A stretch of DNA of 64,000 nucleotides from Pseudomonas arcuscaelestis (GTDB lineage: Bacteria > Pseudomonadota > Gammaproteobacteria > Pseudomonadales > Pseudomonadaceae): assembly GCF_016881005.1 (NCBI RefSeq), contig NZ_JACOPV010000022.1:1-64000 (forward strand), in the 5' to 3' direction. Positions 1-6,680 of the stretch are shown here, piece after piece. The position numbers and the translations under genes were made by a program. The notes under the pieces were generated by a model. The model saw only the letters and a list, made by a program, of their open reading frames with translations, made no database searches and had not been told where the DNA came from. Each line of letters opens with the position of its first letter. The first letter of the stretch is position 1.

Positions 1-26
1 CCTGGGTCAAGTTTTTTGACGGGGAC

Positions 27-380
27 TTAGCCTCCAAAAAGCCAGCGACCACTGTCCAGAAATGTAAGTGTAGTACGTAGTGTTTCTATCCCAATGGGCC
101 GCGGAGCGCCGGGGAGGCGGTTTTTTAGGATTTCACGCTCCATTTTCAGCTCAGCGACCTCGGCTCGCAGGCGTGCCAGCTCGCTGTCTTGCTTGGTGAT
201 GGGTTTGCGTTCAGGTGAGCTTAGCGGCTCGCCCCTGCGCATGGCATCGACCCAGTTATCGAGCGTCTTGACGGACATTTCCAGTTGGCGAGCAGCTTCG
301 GTTCTACCAACGCTTTCAGCTAGCGCAACCGCTTGAGCTTTGAACTCATCGGTGTAGTTACGGCGAGTAGATGGATACAT
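27..380 (-). pseudogene. Truncated IS3-family transposase OrfA (IS remnant)
   Basis: The first ~90 residues are a typical IS3/IS911 OrfA: a helix-turn-helix (YTDEFKAQAVALAES, AARQLEMSVKTLDNWV) and the start of the leucine-zipper helix (LARLRAEVAELKMEREILK). The usual ending of that helix (ILKKAAAYFA-like) is replaced after ILKN by an unrelated tail, and no OrfB integrase (DDE domain) follows. The ATG at 380 has a strong ribosome site (GGAGG, 386-390). The tail runs into sequence that looks like the other end of an element, so the interior was probably deleted. A possible diverged terminal repeat pair (TGACGGGGACTTAG near 18-31; the complement of about 420-432) is only suggestive. Non-functional on its own. 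Confidence 0.75.
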
Positions 381-460
381 GGCAACCTCCAAGAGAACGA
401 TATGAGTATCGCTTCTTGGCGTCCGTTGTCACGGTACAGGCCCAGCAAAACCCCCTGTCC

Positions 461-911
461 CTGCATTCGGCCCTACGCTGCGCTCCGGGTTCCCTCATTC
501 CACCCTTGCTCCCGCGGGGACCGCGCCGAAGGGCCGTCCTGGCCCTGCGGCGCTCGCCGGCCATCCATGGCCGTCGCCCCACTGCGCAAGGGTTCCATTC
601 GGCCTGCTGAAGGGACGATTTGTGGCGTCTGCACGATTTTTGTAGGTAGAAGCACAGCAGCGGCAACAGCAACACCAACAACAGCGAGGTGCTGGTGTGC
701 AGCTTTTGCTTTTGATCTGGCTCTTCGTACATCGCCAGCCCAGACACCCTGGATCGTCCCTTCAGTAGGCCGAATGGAACCCTTGCGCAGTGGGGCGACG
801 GCCATGGATGGCCGGCGAGCGCCGTAGGGCCAGGACGGCCCTTCGGTGCGGTCCCGACGGGAGCAATGCCGGAGCGAAGGGACCCGGAGCGCAGCGTAGG
901 GCCGAATGCAG
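461..911. repeat. Long inverted repeat, 159-bp arms around a 133-bp loop
   Basis: Bases 461-619 and 753-911 are inverted copies of each other with few mismatches. Both start with ctgcattcggccctacgctg read inward and end with tgaagggacgat. The arms are GC-rich, and open frames occur on both strands and in several registers (for example a repeated AIHGRRPTAQGFHSA string), which is what an inverted repeat produces rather than a gene. The loop (620-752) is less GC-rich and contains a run of caacaacagc-like triplets. I support no gene between 393 and 1123. The element could be a dispersed Pseudomonas repeat; its type is unknown to me. Confidence 0.85.
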
Positions 912-1077
912 GGGCACACGGTTTTGGTTCCTTTTGCCAAGACAAAAGGGACCCGCCGTAAGGGCGGAAGGGGCCAACAGCGGCGCCGCATTGAATGGAT
1001 AAGCTCACAGACTCAAATCCCAGCCCAGCCTAGACCAGCCCCAAGATCATGCCCCCGGGACTCCGTGAAGAACCAAT

Positions 1078-1103
1078 AAAAAGCCCCACCCGAAGGTGAG
1101 GCT
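1078..1103 (-). terminator. Rho-independent terminator of the purine permease gene
   Basis: Read on the minus strand, AGCCTCACC-TTCG-GGTGGGGCT forms a 9-bp stem with one G-T pair and a tetraloop, followed by TTTTT. It lies 20 bp beyond the permease stop codon. Confidence 0.85.
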
Positions 1104-1123
1104 CTGTGTGGCAATTGCGCTAC

Positions 1124-2473
1124 TTACAGGAATACAAACTTGGCAATGAAGATCGCGGTCAACACCCACAGGCTCGCCGAGATTTCGCTGAAGCGACCCG
1201 TACCGGCCTTGAGCACCACGTAGGTGATAAAGCCCAAGGCGATACCATCGGCAACCGAGAAGGTCAGCGGCATCATGATCGCGGTGACGATCGCCGGGAT
1301 GCTGTCGGTGGCTTCATCCCAATTGATGTGGGCCATGCTGCCCATCATCAGCATGGCCACATAAATCAGTGCACCTGCAGTGGCGTAGGCGGGGATCATG
1401 CCAGCCAGCGGTGCGAAGAACATTGCGGCAATGAAGAACAAGCCAACGACAACTGCAGTGAGACCGGTTCGCCCGCCTGCGGCCACACCGGCAGCACTTT
1501 CCACGTAGCTGGTGACGGGCGGAACACCCACCACGGCGCCGAACACACTAGAAGCACTATCAGCCTTCAGGGCCCGCGAAAGGTTTTCGATGCGCCCGTC
1601 AGCTTTCACCAGGTTGGCCCGTTGCGCTACACCCATCAGGGTGCCGGCGGTATCGAACATGTGCACGAAGAGAAACGCGAACACCACGGCAATCATGCTG
1701 ACGTTGAATACGCCTGCCACATCCATTGCCATCCAGGTCGGCGCCAGGCTCGGAGGCAGTGAGAACACACCACCATACTCGACCAGGCCCAGGCCCCAAC
1801 CCGCCAGGGTAACGCTGATGATGCTGATCAGGATCGCGCCGAATACACGGTGGTAACTGAGCACTGCAATCATCAGAAAGCAGATTGCCGCCAGCAGCGG
1901 ACCAGGTTCATGCAGGGAGCCAAGCTTGATCAGGGTGGCAGGGCTGTCGACGACAATCCCGGCAGTTTTAAGACCGATCAGTCCGAGGAACAATCCGACG
2001 CCGGCACCCATTGCATGACGCAAGCTTACGGGAATGCTGTTGAGCAGCCATTCACGCACGCGCGACAGCGTCAGCAGCATGAACAGCACTCCGGAGACAA
2101 ACACTGCGCCCAGCGCTGCTTCCCAGGTGTAGCCCATGGTGCCAACCACGGTATAGGTAAAGAAGGCGTTGAGCCCCATGCCCGGCGCCAGGCCCACCGG
2201 CCAGTTGGCATAAAGGCCCATCAACAGACAGCCGAGGGCGGCGGCAATACAGGTTGCGACGAATGCAGCTCCATGATCGATGCCGGCATCGGCCATGATG
2301 TTGGGGTTGACGAAAATGATGTAGGCCATGGTGATGAAGGTGGTCAACCCGGCGATCATTTCGGTTTTGACGGTAGTGCCATGTAGCTTGAGTTTGAAAA
2401 TCCGCTCCAGCCAACTCGTTTCGAGTGGTGGGGCAAGATCCAGCGTAGGGGCGTCGGATTTGCGGCTTTCCAC
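1124..2473 (-). CDS. Guanine/hypoxanthine permease, AzgA-type NCS2 family
   Basis: A 449-residue inner-membrane protein with about 12-14 hydrophobic segments, the usual length for the AzgA/COG2252 branch (E. coli GhxP, AdeP relatives). Branch motifs are present: GLTTFITMAYIIFVNP near the N-terminus, PVGLAPGMGLNAFF, FDTAGTLMGVA in the middle and VTSYVESAAGVAAGGRTGL after it. These proteins import guanine, hypoxanthine or adenine with protons. The start is GTG (2471-2473) with GAGGAG eight bases upstream; an ATG at 2478 is in another frame. It is divergent from a GntR/FCD gene and close to guaD and xdh, which favours guanine/hypoxanthine over adenine. The exact substrate is inferred. Confidence 0.9.
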   Translation of the reverse strand: MESRKSDAPTLDLAPPLETSWLERIFKLKLHGTTVKTEMIAGLTTFITMAYIIFVNPNIMADAGIDHGAAFVATCIAAALGCLLMGLYANWPVGLAPGMGLNAFFTYTVVGTMGYTWEAALGAVFVSGVLFMLLTLSRVREWLLNSIPVSLRHAMGAGVGLFLGLIGLKTAGIVVDSPATLIKLGSLHEPGPLLAAICFLMIAVLSYHRVFGAILISIISVTLAGWGLGLVEYGGVFSLPPSLAPTWMAMDVAGVFNVSMIAVVFAFLFVHMFDTAGTLMGVAQRANLVKADGRIENLSRALKADSASSVFGAVVGVPPVTSYVESAAGVAAGGRTGLTAVVVGLFFIAAMFFAPLAGMIPAYATAGALIYVAMLMMGSMAHINWDEATDSIPAIVTAIMMPLTFSVADGIALGFITYVVLKAGTGRFSEISASLWVLTAIFIAKFVFL

Positions 2474-2616
2474 AGCATGTACTCCTCAAGTCTTTTCTTG
2501 TTTTTCAGAGCCAGTCCTGCGCACGCACTGGGAAGCTCTGTGAGGCGGATGGGATGGCAGGCTACCGGACCTTTTGTTGACTTCTGAGTCAGGAAGTTGC
2601 ACGGATGGATTATGCG

Positions 2617-2628
2617 TTTGTATACAAA
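2617..2628. promoter_or_regulatory. Putative GntR/FCD operator (TTTGTATACAAA)
   Basis: A perfect 12-bp palindrome in the 358-bp gap between the permease start (2473) and the divergent regulator (2832). Its TTGTATACAA core is the type bound by FadR-subfamily GntR regulators. It lies about 144 bp upstream of the permease start. A half-similar TGTACA occurs at about 2718-2723. The rest of the gap shows no gene. Confidence 0.55.
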
Positions 2629-2831
2629 GAATGCAAATAATGTTTTCGTTGCTGTGCGCAAATAATTTGCTTGAGCAGCTATAAAGGCCATCACCCCTGC
2701 AGAAATCGTTGCGCCTGTGTACAATGTGCCCATACCTTAATCGTTTAATTTTCTTATCAAGACTTGCCTTCGCCCCACTGGCTGGTATTACAGTCAGGGT
2801 CCGACCGGCCGATCCCTGTGCTCGAGTGCCC

Positions 2832-3599
2832 ATGAACGAACAGCTGCAACCTCTCAAGAAACCAGTGCGTACCGGCAAGGCTGGACGCAGCGGAACCCAG
2901 GACGACATCGTCTACGCGCATATTTTCGAGGCCATTCTCGAGCAGCGATTGGCGCCGGGTACCAAGTTGAGCGAGGAAGCGCTGGGCGAGATCTTTGGCG
3001 TCAGTCGCACCATTATTCGTCGTGCGCTATCGCGTTTGGCTCATGAGAGCGTGGTGCTGCTGCGACCGAACCGCGGTGCCGTGGTGGCCAGCCCTACCGT
3101 TGAAGAGGCGCGCCAGGTGTTCTTCTCCCGACGTATGGTCGAGCGTGCGATCACCGAGCTTGCGGTCGAGCACGCCACCGCCGAGCAATTGAACGAATTG
3201 CGCCAGATGGTGCGCGATGAGCGCGACAGTTTTTCCCGGGGCGACCGTGGTGCTGGCATTCGCCTGTCTGGCGAGTTCCACCTGAAGCTCGCCGAAGCCG
3301 CTGGCAATGCACCCTTGATCAGTTTCCAGCGCAGCCTGGTATCGCAAACTTCCCTGATCATCGCCCAGTACGAAAGCGGCAACCGCTCGCACTGCTCCTA
3401 CGATGAACACATGCAACTTATCGACGCTATCGAAGCCCGTGACGTCAACCAGGCGGTAAGCCTGATGATGCACCACATGGATCACATCGACAGCAAGCTC
3501 AACCTCGACGAAGACAGCGCCTCGGATGATCTGCATGCGGTGTTCTCGCATTTGCTGCAGACCAAGAAGCGCGGTAGCCCGGCACCGGTCAAGGGCTGA
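2832..3599 (+). CDS. GntR-family regulator, FCD subfamily (probable purine-uptake regulator)
   Basis: A 255-residue repressor-type protein. The N-terminal winged helix-turn-helix spans residues ~25-95 (VYAHIFEAILEQRLAPGTKLSEE, FGVSRTIIRRALSRLAHE). The C-terminal FCD helical domain has its metal/ligand histidines in GEFHLKLAEAAGN, YDEHMQLIDAIEARD and MMHHMDHID. The ATG at 2832 (MNEQLQPLKK) is preferred because upstream in-frame codons encode low-complexity, unconserved residues. It is divergent from the permease with a palindromic operator between them and is followed by aqpZ. A ligand from purine catabolism (xanthine, urate or allantoin) is inferred from context. Confidence 0.85.
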   Translation: MNEQLQPLKKPVRTGKAGRSGTQDDIVYAHIFEAILEQRLAPGTKLSEEALGEIFGVSRTIIRRALSRLAHESVVLLRPNRGAVVASPTVEEARQVFFSRRMVERAITELAVEHATAEQLNELRQMVRDERDSFSRGDRGAGIRLSGEFHLKLAEAAGNAPLISFQRSLVSQTSLIIAQYESGNRSHCSYDEHMQLIDAIEARDVNQAVSLMMHHMDHIDSKLNLDEDSASDDLHAVFSHLLQTKKRGSPAPVKG

Positions 3600-3750
3600 T
3601 TTTTTTTTGGGGCTGCAGCGCAGCCCCATTGGATACTGGCACTTCGTCCAACCTCTGCTAGATTCTCAGCTGATCCACCCCCGCAAACCTTCATCAAGCA
3701 GTTGGGCTTGCGCGCATTGCGTGAAACGTCAACGACTTGAGGATAGGCAC

Positions 3751-4488
3751 ATGTCATCACCTCTAGGTACACGTATGGGTGCTGAGTTATTCGGCACGTT
3801 CTGGTTGGTGTTGGGCGGTTGTGGGAGTGCGGTGCTGGCGGCGTCTTTGCCCGCCGGAATCGGGCTTGTCGGTGTGGCCATGGCTTTTGGTCTCACCGTT
3901 CTGACCATGGCGTTCGCTATTGGTCATATCTCCGGATGTCATCTCAATCCGGCCGTATCGCTCGGTCTGGTCGTGGGTGGACGCTTTCCGGCCAAGGAGC
4001 TGCTGCCTTACATTGTCGCCCAGGTGGCTGGGGCGATCATTGCCGCAGGCGTCATCTATTTCATCGCCAGTGGCAAGGCCGGGTTCGATATTGCTTCCGG
4101 GCTGGCCTCCAATGGCTATGCCGAGCATTCCCCGGCGGGTTATTCGCTGGCGGCAGGCTTTGCCAGTGAAGTCGTGATGACCGCGATGTTCATCCTGATC
4201 ATCATGGGCGCTACCGACCGTCGTGCACCTGCTGGTTTTGCCCCGATTGCCATCGGCCTGGCTCTAACCCTTATTCACCTGATTTCGATTCCGGTGACCA
4301 ATACCTCGGTCAACCCCGCGCGCAGTACAGGCCCGGCGTTGTTTGTCGGTGGTTGGGCGTTGCAGCAGTTGTGGCTGTTTTGGGTGGCGCCGCTGATCGG
4401 AGCAGTGATCGGCGGCGCGTTGTACAAGGGGCTTTTCGAGGGGCTTAGCGCTGATGAACGCAGCGGCCGGCAGCAAAGGTCTGCTTGA
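3751..4488 (+). CDS. aqpZ: Aquaporin Z family water channel
   Basis: A 245-residue MIP-family protein with six membrane segments and two half-helix NPA motifs, HLNPAVS in loop B and SVNPARS in loop E; the arginine after the second NPA forms the selectivity filter. Length and the N-terminal MGAELFGTFWLVLGGCGSAV match AqpZ rather than glycerol facilitators. The ATG at 3751 follows TGAGGAT at suitable distance. The gene converges on guaD and the two coding regions overlap by 44 bp at their 3' ends. Gene symbol by family resemblance. Confidence 0.92.
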   Translation: MSSPLGTRMGAELFGTFWLVLGGCGSAVLAASLPAGIGLVGVAMAFGLTVLTMAFAIGHISGCHLNPAVSLGLVVGGRFPAKELLPYIVAQVAGAIIAAGVIYFIASGKAGFDIASGLASNGYAEHSPAGYSLAAGFASEVVMTAMFILIIMGATDRRAPAGFAPIAIGLALTLIHLISIPVTNTSVNPARSTGPALFVGGWALQQLWLFWVAPLIGAVIGGALYKGLFEGLSADERSGRQQRSA

Positions 4489-5749
4489 CGGTCCGGTCAT
4501 CGCCCAGGGTCATCAGCACGAACAGCGTCTCGTCGATGCTGTTCGACTGCTGGATGCGGTAGTCCATCAGTGGTGTGGCCTTGTAGTCCAGCACCACGAA
4601 GTCGGCGTCATTGCCGGGCTTGAGGTTGCCGATACGATCGTCGAGATACAGTGCCTGGGCGCCGCCCAGGGTGGCGAGGTACAGCGACTTGAACGGACTC
4701 AGTCGTGCGCCTTGTAGCTGCATGACCTTGTACGCTTCGTTGAGCGTATTGAGCAGCGAAAAGCTGGTGCCTGCACCCACGTCGGTACCCAGGCCCACCT
4801 TGACTTTGAACTTCTCGGCTTGCGGCAGGTTGAACAGGCCGCTGCCGAGAAACAGGTTGGAGGTGGGGCAGAAGGCGACCGCCGATCCGGTTTCAGCCAG
4901 ACGCTGGCATTCCTCATCGCACAGGTGCACACCGTGGGCGAACACGGAGCGCTTGCCGAGCAATTTGTAGTGATCGTAGACGTCCAGGTAACCGTCGCGT
5001 TCTGGGAACAACGCTTTGACCCAGTCGATTTCCTTGAGGTTTTCGCTCAAGTGGGTGTGCATGTACAGGTCAGGGTACTCACCCAGCAGTTGGCCGGCCA
5101 GGGCCAGTTGCTCCGGGGTGCTGGTCGGTGCGAAACGGGGCGTGACCGCATAGTGCAGGCGAGCCTTGCCGTGCCAGTGTTCGATCAGCGCCTTGCTTTG
5201 GGTGTAGCTCGATTCGGCGGTGTCAGTCAGGTAGTCCGGGGCATTGCGGTCCATCATCACTTTGCCGGCGATCATGCGAAGATCGAGGCGCTCGGCTTCT
5301 TCAAAGAAGGCGTTGACCGATTCAGGATGCACGCTGCCAAACACAAGGGCAGTGGTGGTGCCGTTGCGCAGCAGTTCCTCGACGAAGATTTTCGCCACCT
5401 TATCGGCATGCGCCTTGTCGGCAAACTGCTTTTCGCAGGGGAAGGTATAGGTGTTGAGCCAATCCAGCAGTTGCTCGCCGTAGGAGCCGATCATGCCGGT
5501 CTGCGGAAAGTGAATATGGGTGTCGATAAAGCCAGGGGTGATCAGCGCATCCTGATAATGCTGCACGTCGATGTCGGCTGGCAGGGCCGGCAGCAAATCG
5601 CTGGCGTGGCCCAGGGCGCTGACCTTGCCGTTGTCGACCAACAGCAGGCCATCTTCGAAATACTCGTAAGACGCTTCGATGCCTACCTCGGCAGGGTCGG
5701 CGACACTGTGCAAAATGGCGGCACGGTAAGCTTTGCGGGTTGCGCTCAT
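4445..5749 (-). CDS. guaD: Guanine deaminase
   Basis: A 434-residue amidohydrolase that converts guanine to xanthine and ammonia, feeding the xanthine dehydrogenase encoded upstream. Metal-site and family motifs: the N-terminal THIHFPQTGMIGSYGEQLLDW (HxH zinc ligands), then HTHLSENLKEIDWV, FAHGVHL and GLGTDVGAGTSFS (aspartate ligand). The start is ATG at 5747-5749 (MSATRKAYRAA); the longer open frame into xdhC is not protein-like. It lies 10 bp downstream of the xdhC stop codon, so it is the last gene of an xdhA-xdhB-xdhC-guaD operon. Its 3' end overlaps aqpZ on the opposite strand. Confidence 0.95.
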   Translation of the reverse strand: MSATRKAYRAAILHSVADPAEVGIEASYEYFEDGLLLVDNGKVSALGHASDLLPALPADIDVQHYQDALITPGFIDTHIHFPQTGMIGSYGEQLLDWLNTYTFPCEKQFADKAHADKVAKIFVEELLRNGTTTALVFGSVHPESVNAFFEEAERLDLRMIAGKVMMDRNAPDYLTDTAESSYTQSKALIEHWHGKARLHYAVTPRFAPTSTPEQLALAGQLLGEYPDLYMHTHLSENLKEIDWVKALFPERDGYLDVYDHYKLLGKRSVFAHGVHLCDEECQRLAETGSAVAFCPTSNLFLGSGLFNLPQAEKFKVKVGLGTDVGAGTSFSLLNTLNEAYKVMQLQGARLSPFKSLYLATLGGAQALYLDDRIGNLKPGNDADFVVLDYKATPLMDYRIQQSNSIDETLFVLMTLGDDRTVKQTFAAGRCVHQR

Positions 5750-5759
5750 AGGGCTCTCG

Positions 5760-6605
5760 TCATATGGCTTGGCTGCGCCGAGAGGGCGGCAGCAATTGGG
5801 CAATGGGGCCGGCGTTGACAGCAGTATCGTGCTGGCCAAAGCTGGCGTTGTAGGTGGCGATGATTTCCGCGGCGATGGAGACAGCGATCTCGATCGGTAG
5901 CTTACCTTTGACCTCGGCCAAGCCCATCGGGCAGCGCATGCGTTGCATGCGCTCCTCGGTAAAGCCGCGGTCTCGCAGGCGGTGTTCGAACTTGACCCGT
6001 TTGGTTTTCGAGCCAATCAAACCGAACCAACTGAAATCATTGCGCTTGAGGATTGCAGCGGTCAGTTCCAGGTCCAGTTGGTGGTTGTGGGTCATGACGA
6101 TGCAATAACTGCCCGCGGGCAGGTCGTCGACTTCATCGACCGGCTCTTCGCTGACAATCTTGCTGACCCCGGCTGGAATATTTTCGGGAAATTCCTGCTC
6201 GCGCGAATCGATCCAGCGCACCCGGCAGGGCAGCGCGGCGAGCAAGGGTACCAGAGCGCGGCCGACATGACCTGCACCGAACACGGCGATTTGTGCCTGC
6301 ACCTGGCCCATCGGTTCAAACAGCAACACGGTGGCGCCGCCGCAGCACTGGCCCAGGCTGGCACCGAGGCTGAAACGTTCAAGATGTGGCGATTCGCGAC
6401 GCTCGGCGAGCATTTCGCGGGCGATCTTCATCGCCTTGTACTCAAGGTGTCCGCCGCCAATGGTATCGAACAGTTGCTCGGCGCTGACCACCATCTTCGA
6501 ACCGGCATTGCGCGGTGTAGAACCGCGCTCTTCGATGATGGTCACCAGCACGCAGGCTTCGCCACGGGCTTGCAGGTCGGCGAGGGCATTGATCCAAGTG
6601 TGCAT
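5760..6605 (-). CDS. xdhC: Xanthine dehydrogenase accessory protein XdhC
   Basis: A 281-residue protein that binds sulfurated molybdenum cofactor and inserts it into XdhB. The N-terminal XdhC domain shows ERGSTPRNAGSKMVV, DTIGGGHLEYKA and GQCCGG, whose cysteines are the family's cofactor-binding residues. A Rossmann-like C-terminal part follows (IAVFGAGHVGRALVPLLA) with GLIGSKTKRVKF. The ATG at 6603-6605 has GAGG upstream; the longer open frame is only translated REP sequence. It sits between xdhB and guaD in one transcription unit, separated from xdhB by a REP hairpin. Confidence 0.93.
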   Translation of the reverse strand: MHTWINALADLQARGEACVLVTIIEERGSTPRNAGSKMVVSAEQLFDTIGGGHLEYKAMKIAREMLAERRESPHLERFSLGASLGQCCGGATVLLFEPMGQVQAQIAVFGAGHVGRALVPLLAALPCRVRWIDSREQEFPENIPAGVSKIVSEEPVDEVDDLPAGSYCIVMTHNHQLDLELTAAILKRNDFSWFGLIGSKTKRVKFEHRLRDRGFTEERMQRMRCPMGLAEVKGKLPIEIAVSIAAEIIATYNASFGQHDTAVNAGPIAQLLPPSRRSQAI

Positions 6606-6624
6606 AGCTGATTTGCCTCTTTGA

Positions 6625-6673
6625 TCGCGGGGCAAGCCTGCTCCCACCAGGTGGGAGCTCAATTGCCCCGCGA
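6625..6673. repeat. REP hairpin between xdhC and xdhB
   Basis: A GC-rich imperfect palindrome of the Pseudomonas REP type (tcgcggggcaagcctgctcc ... ggtgggagctcaattgccccgcga). Its place inside an operon suggests an effect on mRNA stability or relative expression. Confidence 0.75.
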
Positions 6674-6680
6674 CGCCACC

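Noticed and set aside
358..1008. Long open frames on both strands across 333-1008
   Set aside because: They coincide with the two arms of the inverted repeat, repeat the same peptide strings and have no ribosome sites or recognisable domains.
3601..3627. T-run plus GGGGCTGC-AGC-GCAGCCCC hairpin after the GntR gene
   Set aside because: The T run precedes the hairpin on the plus strand and becomes an A run after it on the minus strand, so it is not a rho-independent terminator in either direction.
5750..6016. N-terminal extension of guanine deaminase into xdhC
   Set aside because: The extension is a shadow of xdhC in another frame; MSATRKAYRAA at 5749 starts the real protein.
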